This document shows positions 1-9,971 of a DNA stretch of 64,000 bases, piece by piece. A program made the position numbers and the translations under genes. The number at the start of each line of letters is the position of its first letter. Positions within the stretch are counted from its first letter, which is position 1. The DNA comes from Kappaphycus alvarezii (taxonomy: Eukaryota; Rhodophyta; Florideophyceae; Gigartinales; Solieriaceae), in assembly GCA_002205965.3 (NCBI GenBank), contig NADL03000631.1, forward strand, positions 698,129 to 762,128, read 5' to 3'. The notes under the pieces were generated by a model that saw nothing but the letters and a program-made list of their open reading frames with translations, was not told the origin of the DNA and did no database searches.

Positions 1-706
1 CGCGTTACGCCCCACCTTGTAACCACACCCTCGAAGCCGTGGCCTTGGTAACACCGATACAATCAATCATCTCATCCTTTTTAAAGACAGCGTTAATATC
101 AACGGTTCGTTCAAACAGGCCCTTGGCATAATCGACCTTTTCGGAGACGGTTCCACCATTAATCTGGACCTCCATGAGATGGGCTTTCTTCTGTGCAATC
201 TTGATCTTCGAATTTGAGTGTGAACGAGGAGGCGGACAACAGCGCAGTGTTTCTTGATCTTCTCAAGCTGCTCCTCAATATCAGTGGCGCCCTCAGCGTG
301 CTTCTTAGCATACTTTGTGAAAGCCTTTTCTTGGCCTTGTACCAATTCTTATAGAATCTCCTCTTAACCTCATCGACAGATGCTCTGCCCAGACCGTGGT
401 GAGAGAGCGCAAGCCATAAGGAGTCTCGACATATCCGACAACACCGACGGCGACAACAGGAGGTGTCTCAATGACTGTGACGGCTTCAACGACTTCCTTC
501 TTGTGGAGTTTGGAGCCAGGCTTGTCCACGTCACGAACAATGTGGGTCATGCCAGCCTTGTATCCCATGAAGGCGGTGAGATGGCACGGCTTGGACGGAT
601 CATCCTTGGGGAAAGACTTGACCTTTCCGCGGTGGCGGGAAGTACGCTTTTTGGGGAGGAAGGCAAGGGAGCCGTGCCGCGGGGCTTCAAACTTGCGATG
701 AGACAT
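1..706 (-). CDS. RPL3: Large-subunit ribosomal protein uL3 (RPL3), 5' part, cut by the window edge
   Basis: Structural protein of the 60S subunit near the peptidyl-transferase centre. The start ATG lies at 706-704 ([20 protein letters not shown]), the classic uL3 amino terminus, followed by the conserved GHYKAGMT-like segment ([14 protein letters not shown]) and [20 protein letters not shown]. Further on, [62 protein letters not shown] and [18 protein letters not shown] follow in order, but in different frames. Each frame change is explained by one missing base (near 43, 207, 326-329 and 374), and no substitution-type stop is seen. The remaining carboxyl half lies outside the window. The gene is divergent from the AP endonuclease at 1298. 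Identity is certain. Whether the breaks are real or assembly errors cannot be settled here, but assembly error is favoured. Confidence 0.95.
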
Positions 707-1297
707 AATTGGCTGCGGGGAGGGCTGCGGCTGGCTGGAATCGAACAAGTAGCAACGAAGAAACGGATAGACTCGAGGTTTGTCACAATGCCGCCCCGAA
801 AGCCGATACGCTGAAGAGTTGTGCGGTGACAAGAATGTATCAACCAAAAACATGCATTGCGATCCCAGGCGCCGCCGGTGACTAAAACTTATTGTGTCAG
901 TACAAAAATTTTAAAAAATAAGTCGCTCTGCTAAATCCGGATTGAATCTAAACCACAATTAACAATTGGATCTAAACGACCCCAAGAGATTAAGATTACA
1001 GTAACTATAGTACAGATTTGGCGGGAATTTGTTGAGGCGGCGAATATACGCATTTATTTCTTTGAGGAATGTCGTAGGACAAAATCTCACGAGGGATTAC
1101 GAGTTGCTCTTGTTGTTTATTTCAAACCTTCAGTACCATAGGCATGTCCTTGGCAATATTTAAAAATCCGTCAGGCTCCACTCGAACCATGATGTGTAGC
1201 TAGCTAGCAAGCTGTAGTCTCAAGGGGTGGCCCTCTTTACCGCCCAGTCGTTCGCCTCACCGTCGATCGTTCACCTTTATCTTCTCTCTGTCTCACA
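707..1297. other. Divergent intergenic region between RPL3 and the AP endonuclease gene
   Basis: About 590 bases with no supported gene. It must hold both 5' UTRs and promoters of the divergent pair. The central part (about 890-1020) is AT-rich. The only motif I can name is the E2F-like site at 1017-1027. Confidence 0.6.
1017..1027 (+). promoter_or_regulatory. E2F-like site
   Basis: The sequence TTTGGCGGGAA fits the E2F/DP consensus (TTTSSCGC and its complement). It lies 270 bases upstream of a DNA-repair gene and 310 bases upstream of RPL3 on the other strand. Functional use is inferred only. Confidence 0.4.
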
Positions 1298-2836
1298 ATG
1301 GACTTGTTCTGCAAGAAACGGCCCTCCTCCAATGGCGCCACCTCAAATCCATTCAAACGAGCCTGCATCGACACTCTTGCTTCCGATGACTCCCTTCTTC
1401 GCACTTTTCCGTCATCTATCATGGTGCGTCTATCCTAAACTTGCCATCATTCCTGGATTCGCTTTTCTTACCATCATTCCGGCCCTCTAACCAGTAGTAC
1501 CACTCCATATCCTCCCTAACCTGTGTCCTCAAACAATCAAGGCCTGGAACTGCAACGGACTCACTAGTCGTCTACGTTCCGGAGATGCCGCCGAAATCGA
1601 ATCTTTCATTGCGAAACACAATCCCGACTTAATTTTCCTCAGTGAGGTACGCGTTGCCGCCGCGACGAACAGCACCTCGTCAAAGCCCGGTCCAGACGCC
1701 AAGTTTTTCCGCAACAGGATGCGCGATTCGGATAAAAAGTCCTCTGAGGATGCCAAACTCGTCAACAAGTTTCTACTCGGAAAGCCATGAGACGCTACAA
1801 GACTTACCTGAGTCTTGCCAATACCAAATACGCGGGTACAGCCATGCTTGTCAATACCGAGCGCTTGCAATTGCCATCTCAAGTCAAGTACAATCTGCAC
1901 GTGGGCAGACGAAAGGCCATGATAATGAGGGGCGTGTTATTTTTGCAACGTTTCCTGAGATTTCCATTTTGCACACGTAAGTCACATCTGATACCTCGTC
2001 ATGCACGGCGTGGCCAATGCTTCACGTTTGCATCAAACTTGGCCACTCACACATCATCGATGTTTGTATGAATCGGAGAGCAGATATGTGCCGAATAACG
2101 GTTGGAACGAGAAGAGTTTCGCGAGGCGACGCAAATGGGACTTGAAAGTAGGTGCGTTTGTCAAGTCACAAAAGGAAGCTGGCGTGCAGCTGATGTGGGT
2201 TGGTGATCTTGTAAGTTGCCCACATTCATCCCGTCCTCTGCCATGGGACCACCAGCAAACGCGGTAATCTAATCGTACAGCACATGTTTCTCTTGTGCAG
2301 AATGTAGCACCTCTAGACGCGGACCTATCGCACGCGGGTACTACAGATCACAGACGGGTGGGCTTAAGGGACGTCCCGCGGGCTCCCCGGTGGTGGCACC
2401 GGAGAATAGAGGTCAGTGTGGATGCACGGACGCGGAAAGGAGACGATTTGAGGAGATTTTAAGGGACGGGGATTTGGTGGATGCGTATCGAGAGCTGGTT
2501 GGCGAGGATGATGCAAATGAGTTTACGTGGCGGGGACATCGAGCGGGAATTTATGGTGGGAAAGGAATGCGACTTGACCATTGTATTGTATCGCGGGAAT
2601 TGAAGGGGTGTATTAAGCGGGTAGAGATCACGGGGCATGGTGTGAATCGAGTAGGATTCTTGGGATCTGACCATTGCCCAGTATTGATTACTGGAGACAT
2701 GAGCAACAAGGCTGGGGATGGGGAGGAGGTGAAAAGCAGGCAGGCACGGGAATGGAGAAGAAAGGACGGGGAGCGGAGAGATGGCGGCGGAAAATTAGAA
2801 AACATGAAACGGTCGGGCAGTCGGGATCAGTGTTGA
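1298..2836 (+). CDS. AP endonuclease of the exonuclease III / APE1 family
   Basis: Base-excision-repair enzyme that cuts the backbone 5' to abasic sites. The ATG at 1298 opens a basic, possibly nuclear or organellar leader (MDLFCKKRPSSNGATSNPFK). A short GT-AG intron (about 1424-1541) precedes the core opening AWNCNGLTSRL, and the metal-binding Glu follows in IFLSEV. Later come KYAGTAMLV, YVPNNGWNEKSFARR with KWDLK, the catalytic GDLNVAPLDADL (split by a second intron, about 2211-2300, GTAAGT...GCAG), then RGHRAGIYGGKGMRLDHCIVS and the terminal active-site GSDHCPV carrying the Asp-His pair. Together these are diagnostic of the family. The protein is spread over several frames around 1780-2100, so the exact residue count is uncertain. 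The tail after GSDHCP is charged and unrelated to the family. The upstream E2F-like site would suit S-phase expression. Confidence 0.88.
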
Positions 2837-3482
2837 TGCAGGGTGAGAAACGGTGATGAAATGGGAGGTGGTGGGAAGAGAGAAAAGTGAGATGTGAGTT
2901 GACAAGAGCAAGATGAATCAAGCCTGGCACAGTCACGTTGGGATCATCGCGTGACGGTCAGGCTTACAAAGTGGACGTGGTGGTGAAGGATTCTTTGGGC
3001 CGCGTGCAGAGGTTAACGCGGCCAGATCAATGGATACTGCTGTACATTCCGTACAGTACACCGGACAGTGTAGACTAGAGTACATACTGTACAGTACTGT
3101 ACAGTACATACTACGGTACCTTAGGTTAGCGCCTTTTCCAAGTCTGTAAAGGTGGTCTGCGCAGCCTTGTCAGTCTGCCGCCAAAGTTCGCTTGTCCAAG
3201 TGTTTTCATTGTTGTGGTTGTCGTCGTCTGTAAGCCTTTGTGCTTACACTACAAGTTTTACAAGTGTCTTTATCTAGACTAGATCTACCCTGTCCTTTTG
3301 TTGGAGCGGGTGCTTAGTTTAGCCGTCGCCCGGGTTTTAGAATCCCACCCTTCAGCGCAATCACAAAAGTTATAAATATTTTTTGGAAATATTTTATAGA
3401 TTCGAAACTCCCCTTTGATCTGCAGATTTCCAGCGCCATTTGATCCTCGCAAACCTCTACCGAGTCAACCAATGTTACCGGG
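2837..3482. other. Intergenic region with GTACTGTAC repeats
   Basis: No gene is supported. It contains 3' flank of the AP endonuclease, a cluster of GTACTGTAC/GTACAGTAC words (about 3040-3117) and presumably the promoter of the TRMU gene. Confidence 0.6.
3041..3117. repeat. GTACTGTAC/GTACAGTAC cluster
   Basis: Overlapping copies of the 5-base unit TACTG and its complement, including ACTGTACAGTACTGTACAGT. It is one of several such intergenic clusters in the window. Confidence 0.8.
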
Positions 3483-4700
3483 ATGGCGGGCAAAACACAA
3501 TCTCTTCTGGCGCGTGCTTTACGCATGGTACCGCGACCTCCGTCAACATGTCCCGACATACACCTAGCTCTCTCCGGCGGTGTAGATTCATCCGTGTCTG
3601 CGTTTCTGTTACAGCAACGAGGATGGAATGTCAAACCCGTGTTGATGCGATGCTGGGATGATCGCCAAGACTGGGAGGAAGGACGGTTGCCACGAGGAGC
3701 AACTTCGGGCGGCCACACAGACTACAGAAACCTTGGCATTGGAGCAACCGCTGGTGTTGGATCTGGTCAATGAATACTGGACCCTGGTGTTTGACGGCTA
3801 TTTAAAGGGATTGAAAGAGGGTTTAACTCCAAACCCGGATATCATGTGTAATCGAAGGATAAAGTTTGGAGCTTTACCTGAAAAGTTGAGGCAGATGACA
3901 GGTGAGAGGTATGGCTAGGGACGGGGCATTATGCCCAAAGTTACGGGGTGGGTTGCGTGCTGGGGTGGACCTGATTAAGGATCAGAGTTACTTTCTGGCA
4001 AGTGTGGGTGGCGAGGCTTTGAGGAGGACGGTGTTTCCGGTTGGCGGCTGTGGAAGACCGAGGTGAGGGAGTTGGCGCAGTGGAGAGGGCTCAAGTGTGC
4101 GAGTCGGAAGAGTTCGCGGGGTATCTGTTTTGTGGGTAAAAGAAAGATGGGGCAGTTTCTGGGGAGATATTTGGAGGAAGAGGATGGACGGAGAGGATGT
4201 GGTTTTGTAGATGTGGAGACGGGGAGAGAGATTGGGAGGTTGAAGAAGGGGGAGTGGGCATATACGAGAGGGGAGAGGGCGAGGATTGGCGGGGTGGGTG
4301 GGGAAGAAGGGTATTATGTGGTTGGAAGGCATGGGGGGGAAGTGTTTGTGGGGCGTGGGTGGGGCAATGAATGGATGTGGGTCAAGGAAGTGGAGTGTAG
4401 GCAAGTCGATTGGGTTGGCGAGGGGGTGGGGCAGCGAGATGGAAGAGGGAGAGGTTGGAGGCAAAGCTTAGTTCCAGTGGTGGCCGGGTGGATTGTTGGG
4501 TGGCGGGATTGGAGGGCGGTGGGGTGAAAGTCGTGTTTGATCGAAAGGTGCGCGGGATTGTCGGGGGGCAGGCTGTGGTTTTGTATAGTGGGGACGAATG
4601 TTTGGGGGCGGCGTGGCCAGACATAAAGGGGCTCACCGATGTAGCCCGTGAAAGGATCGCTGCGGTTGGGAGGCGTCAACAAGGGCTACCTGTACCATAG
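3483..4700 (+). CDS. tRNA-specific 2-thiouridylase (MnmA/TRMU)
   Basis: Adds the 2-thio group to the wobble uridine of Lys, Glu and Gln tRNAs, normally in mitochondria or plastids. The start at 3483 gives a basic, Arg-rich leader that could be a targeting peptide. The PP-loop ATP pyrophosphatase motif ([14 protein letters not shown]) follows. [13 protein letters not shown] carries the first catalytic cysteine, GHYAQ and DQSYFLA mark the core, and [11 protein letters not shown] carries the second catalytic cysteine. The central domain shows [11 protein letters not shown], and the C-terminal barrel [15 protein letters not shown]. Length (about 400 residues) is normal for the family. Several frame changes (around 3700, 3920, 4060 and 4520) break the reading frame without loss of family sequence. 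Both catalytic cysteines are present, so the enzyme is probably active. Compartment is inferred from family knowledge. Confidence 0.9.
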
Positions 4701-5150
4701 CTGACCTTGTGCAGTCCGTAGATCAGCTTTGAGAGAAGGAAGAGGGAGAGAAAGAATTTCAAATTGCAATTTTGGCGCCATTTGTCAATTGTTGGATGTG
4801 TACTGTACAATATACCGCACGTACCGCAGACTTGGCGGGAAATGAACAAGAAAAGTGCCGGTGGATGGGTTTTTTGAAAAACGACAGAGCAACCCAACGC
4901 AACTCATCCAAAATTGAAAATGTTGACCCCCTACCAATGGTACGCAACTCCGCCACTCATCTTCGATATGCAACATCTTTCTTAAATCTCCAACTGCTGC
5001 GGGACCTCCTCTGGTCTCAGAACAACAGTACTTTCATTTCCTCCATACCCTTCCCACTCACACTGCCAACGTACCAAAACAAACCCCAATATTCTACACA
5101 CACCAACAACTGATCCATCTACTCAACCCCGATCCCGCCAACATCGGGCC
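4701..5150. promoter_or_regulatory. Intergenic region with two E2F-like sites
   Basis: Contains TTTTGGCGCCATTT (about 4770-4783) and CTTGGCGGGAAAT (4831-4843), both fitting E2F/DP binding sequences, with a short GTACTGTAC copy between them at 4800. They lie 310-380 bases upstream of the next plus-strand gene. No coding sequence is recognised here. Confidence 0.45.
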
Positions 5151-8024
5151 ATGCCTCTCACCGCCGTCATTCTCCTAACCAACGCCCCCCTTCCCCTAAG
5201 CCCATTGCATCCAGACACACCACCACCCTCCGTGATACTCTACCAGCCCCTCCCCAACCCCAACAATCCACGTCCCCAAACCCCCGACCCAACAGAGTCT
5301 CCCAACCCCCACCTCCCCGATGGGCCCGCCACTCCCACTCTGTCCATCACCCCGCCTCCTATGCCTTACCTCATGCTCTCAAGAAAGACGCCCCGACCCT
5401 CATTTACGTCATTCATCCCGGCGATCAACTCCCCCTCAACCCAGTCCATGTCCACGACGTTGTCACAGCTACTGCACCATTTCGTGTCGTTTTGCTACTG
5501 CACCACTCAAGCTCGAGCGCTACATGCAAGCCGCGGCCTGTCGCTTCCGTGCCGCAAAAACATTTCAAAATTCAGTTGCCACCATGCTGTTTGAATCTGC
5601 GATGCATGCATTCAAGCCCCCACCTCCGAGTCTGCCACTGTCCTCACCGCTTTGGACGGGACCTTTACGGATTCGAGGCGCTCACAACACGATTCTTCTC
5701 CCCAACTTTGAATTGATTCGTGTCAATCCTTGCAGCGCCCTAGTCTCACAACGGAGCTTGTTGCGGCTTCCGGAAATGAGGTTATTGGCTATGCACCGTG
5801 CTATGCCATGCTATGGAACCATCACGAATGCACATCTAGCCTTTGAACTCAAGTTATGTCAGCAAGCTGACACAGCAACGGGTGTCTTTGTTGATTCGTG
5901 GATACGTTCGCGTCTATCTATGCTGGTCCAGCTGGGCGAATCGAAGATGTGGTGCTATTGGAGAGGATTCCGCCTCTAGTAGCGCAAAGTTACTTGCAGA
6001 GCCTTGCTGCTACCGCCGGTCCGTAAACAAGTGCGGACAGCGCTGGCTGAAAGTGTTAGGTTCCACGGGGTATAGCAGAGATCCTCGGGATCTCCTCGAG
6101 TTGCCACGAGTCAAAGCCTCCACATTGCTGACGGGCGGGAAAGGAGGAACGTGACGTGGGATCAGCTGGATGATGGAAGCCCGAGTAGCCGAAAACGCCA
6201 ACGAATCGGAGAAGGGCATCAAGATGTAAAGCAGCTTTCCTTGAGTTTGTCCAAGGGCTGCAGGTTCCAATCACTAGGGAGGGTGCAGCTTTGAATAGGG
6301 CATTGCGCACTGAAACAGAGAAACAGTCCCGGGTGATTTGCCTCGACAAGGAAATTGTGCTCGGCAAGAAACATTGAGGTTAAAATTAAGGGTACGACCG
6401 GAAGCAGACGGAAAAGGGAAGCTTACGGCGAGTAAGTTTCGTAACGGTGGCTTGCATACTGAACTAGGTCAAAACCAACTTTCAGATAGGAGGCAAGCAA
6501 GCCTATCCCACAAAGGATGCAGGAGCCAGCATGTAAGCAAGACCTTGACCGGAGGCTGACAACCGTCGAACAGAAATTACAATAACACTCGGCCCAGGAG
6601 ATGCCCCAAAATGGAGCGGATCTGAACAAAGAAAGCGCCCAAGGGCTTATCACCCCGGGGTGGCCCATGAGCGTCGATTGGATACCGATGGTAACACCGT
6701 CTATGTCGAGGGTCCTTCTAGCACAGTGGAAATGGAACGATTGAAAATGGTCCAGGACAGCCAAGGGGTGGTGGAGATCCGCGGAAAGGATCAGAAGTTA
6801 TTGAGATACAATCATCGAGTGAGGACAATATCGTGAGGAGGAAGGAGACGGAAAATCGAGGACCTCCCATGGCGAGCTCCACGCACTCGATTTCAAGAAA
6901 TGGTGTTTCTATCAGGAGCAACCGGGACTCATTTCAAACCGGTGCCACTAGGTCACAAAGAACCAGAGCAGCCATGGAAGAGGATCGAGCGCTCCGGAAT
7001 AGGTTGATCCGTGCAAGATACGAACGTTTGTCTCGACGAACAGTTGATCCGAGTTTGTCTCGTTCCATCGTCGGACATACCCTTATCGACCTCAATATCA
7101 ACCAAAGCGTGGACAATTAGTTTCTAGACAGTCCCTTGTTAGGGCTCTTCTAATAACGTGGCATATGCAGCAACCACCAGCCTTGAGTGTTGGATTCCTT
7201 AGGGTCGATGCGCCCTTTCTTCAAGTATGGCGAAAGCGATCCACCAGTTTCAGAGGCCGGCCAAGGAACAGGCAATGGCGCTGCATTGGAGAGGAGATGT
7301 CAATGAGGTTGGTGGATAATAGTCAGGGAGAGTACGACTATCCACCAAGCGCCACACATGGTGTGGAGTTTGCTCTTGCCAAGGATGAGAGAGATGCAAA
7401 ATGGCGGAGTATGAAAAACTGATGGCCCATTCCGGGAGGGAGTTTGCGTCAATGAAACAGTGGGATCAAAAAACTGCATCGCGAGTGGAGAAGGCAGTTG
7501 GGAAACTTATGCGTTTGGGAGCACGGAAGGGTGTTGGTGTCTCTGTCCCGACCATTTAGGGGATGCCTCACGATATTTGATGGCTAACAGTGACACAGCA
7601 GGGGGTCTGTTGCCACGGGAGCACCTGTTGAAAATCAGCTGTGTTCCAGCCGTCCCGCTAAGCGTAGGAGTGCAACAACATTGAATGCCCTAGATTTGAA
7701 GGAAGGGGCGAGCTTGACAGCATCGGCTTGGAAGTACCTCCCAGAAAGCCTCTTGACTGGCAAGGGAACGATCGTCGTTCAATAATTGGGCCATTGCGGG
7801 TTGGGAATGCCGCAAGGCGACGAGAGAACATAACGGGAAAAAGGGGGCCACAGCTGAGGGAAGAGCTACCGTTGAATGAGGGATTGGAACTGGCAGTTGA
7901 GCCCAAAAACTCAACAGAAGACTGCATGCGGACATGTGCGAAAGCTGGACTGTCGGTGACTGTGGAACCGGAACGGATGGGTCGGTTGAAGCTGGTGGAT
8001 ACAACCCAGGCAGGCATTCTTTAG
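5151..8024 (+). CDS. Unrecognised long gene, or two genes, with coiled-coil and charged regions
   Basis: I do not recognise this protein. The likely start at 5151 (MPLTAVILLTNAPLPLSP) leads into a proline-rich stretch. Protein-like blocks then follow on the plus strand in changing frames: APTLIYVIHPGDQLPLNPVH, LKLERYMQAAACRFRAAKTF, GPLRIRGAHNTILLPNFELI, RIEDVVLLERIPPLVAQSYL, NRALRTETEKQSRVICLDKE, VVEIRGKDQKLLRY and a charged helical block RTRAAMEEDRALRNRLIRAR. After these come EYEKLMAHSGREFASMKQW, LKEGASLTASAWKYL and a final open frame ending at 8024. The blocks look like one structured amino-terminal region followed by helical, charged and disordered parts, as in many nuclear proteins. Upstream E2F-like sites hint at a cell-cycle role. 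The boundary between one gene and two (possible split near 6150) is unresolved. Frame changes are numerous. Confidence 0.45.
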
Positions 8025-8339
8025 TTGCCAACGCTTCTAGCGTTACAGAAGGGTGAACTCAGAGAAGCAGATAGACGCCTTCTCCTTCAAAATTTAAAAT
8101 AACGAACATTGCCCAGGATCGTAGGGATGCTTGGGATGGCCATTACGACTGCTGCCTCAATTGAAGTTGCAAATATAGATGCAGACGGAAGTTTGTGAAG
8201 TGAGATGGAATTTTCCATAAATAGCTCATCTTTGTTAATAAAACACTTCAGTTCCTACAGGGTTGCTCGGAAACCAACGCGTCAATGGCCTACTCGAGAC
8301 TTCTAGGGTGCCGAGTGCTTTCCCTTCTCACGAACTTGT

Positions 8340-9971
8340 CTACTTTCTCTCGGTGTAAATAAAGTCCTGATTCTTCCTGTACCACGATGAACCGCCGCTT
8401 GGTGCCAAAGACAACGGTTGTCCATCTGAGTCTGGTTGGACATTCTTCTTAAACTGCAAGGTGTCATCACTTGTAAGCTTATCATATCTGGAATCCTTCC
8501 AACCAAATGGCGCTGGGTCCAGATAGTGGAAGCCCACTTGAATTGGTTGGCGCTTGTTCCCAGATCCCACATCTCGCGATCTGAAAAGCCTATTCCGACT
8601 TGCCCCGCTCTGGTAGTCTGCCAATCGAGCGCGCTTGCAGCCTTTCAGTAGCGTCCTCCCTCATTTGCGCAGCCAGTTCTTTCATATCGTTGTCGAATCG
8701 CCACGACGAAGACTTTGGGCGTAGGGCTTCCCCGTGGACTTGAAATACTTTTGCGACTCTTTGAGCGTCGCGTTCACAACTTTAGACAGGCGAGTTTCGT
8801 CCTCAGCTATGCCACCCAGTTTATCCTTGAATAGCCGATATGTGACTTCCCGCAACCGAGCCACTTGAGTCACAAACAGGCCGTAAAGATCTGCGTCAAG
8901 CAGGTCTTTCAACTCTTCACGCTTTCTTTTAAACGCCTTTGAACCCTTGTGAGCGGCTGCATCTTTCTCATACACGGCTACAGTTTGCGCAACCATATCA
9001 AAGGCGCGCTCGCCGAATTTCTCCAAAATGACCCTGCCCTCGGTTTCACGTCGCCACGACCTCACACTCTTTTGATATTTCTGAAACACCCTCCGCATAG
9101 CATTATCGCAATCAAAAGTGGACATTAACTCCCCGTCATTTGGCATGTCCTGAATCTGTTCTTCCTCCAGCTTCATCCAAGCTTTCTCGGCACCCTCTCC
9201 TAATTGGGATGGATCTGGACACAAGTAAAGTCCGCCTCCAAACAAGAAATTATCGGATACAGGATCCAACAAATATGCCTGTAAATCAGCAATAGCACTC
9301 TTGTATTCGTCAGGTTGCAGGTGCTCGTTCGGCAAAAGAATAAATTCGATTTCAAAGAGGTCACTGATTCTTGGTGGGGAACCAGGCGGTTTTGCAATAG
9401 AGTTGTACATTTCTTGTAACTCATGCAGAAAACCAGTGATGATATGTTGACGAGAAAGGACTTCAGCTTCATGATCGCGAACCACGACCAAGAATGCTCG
9501 CTTCCCAGTCGGAGCCGTAACTACAGAATCGGCTTGTAACAGCAACATCTCAGTTAGGCTTGAACGAAGCGACGAAACGCCGTTCGAATTAGAGCGATGT
9601 AAATCGGGCATCCGGGCTACAAACATGATGACATCCGAGAGCGCCACGGAGAGATGAGCAGCACGCTCTCTTGCTTCATCACGATCACGTTGCGGACTGT
9701 CGTAGGGTTCGACATCTAGCGCTACTATGTGGTGGCACGGTTCGGTTACAACTGCGGCATCGTCGCCCTCGACAAAAGCGGCAGCGATACCTTGCCTTGG
9801 AGCTGAGGAACAGAATGAAGTGCTGAATAGCTGGTCCAAAAGCTTGCTCTGATTGACGCCATGGGCGCTGAGCGCAGATAAGACGGAGAGGGTTTCATCA
9901 GGTCGCATGTTCAAAGACAGGGTGGATACGTCGAGCTTGCCGCTCGCGGATACGAGAGTTTCGACAGCCAT
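8340..9971 (-). CDS. Sey1/RHD3-like protein with degenerate GTPase motifs
   Basis: Relative of the dynamin-like GTPases that fuse ER tubules. From the ATG at 9971, the order of motifs matches the Sey1/RHD3 GTPase domain. GVNQSKLLDQLFSTSF aligns with the P-loop GxxxxGKSTLLNxLFGTxF. IVALDVEPYDSPQRDRDEAR aligns with the switch DVEGxDGRERGEDQDFER. LVVVRDH corresponds to the G4 RD motif, followed by FFDVxF/ALNH-like FEIEFILLPNEHLQP and then the helical-bundle domain (SVRSWRRETEGRVILEKFGE, LFVTQVARLREVTYRLFKD). The P-loop Gly-Lys-Ser/Thr is replaced by Asn-Gln-Ser, and the G3 glycine is lost, so GTP hydrolysis looks unlikely. A continuation to 8340 needs one or two single-base frame changes near 8630-8700. 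It shows no membrane hairpin, and total length (about 540 residues) is well below the usual 750-850. It is either a diverged pseudo-GTPase paralogue or a fast-evolving orthologue. Confidence 0.75.

Noticed and set aside
1-706. uL3 as a processed pseudogene
   Set aside because: Frame changes are single-base deletions only, with near-perfect protein between them and no stop substitutions. The same pattern affects all other host genes in the window.
3988-4682. Long minus-strand frames rich in Pro, Ser and Thr opposite TRMU
   Set aside because: They are antisense shadows of the G-rich TRMU coding strand, which carries all family motifs.
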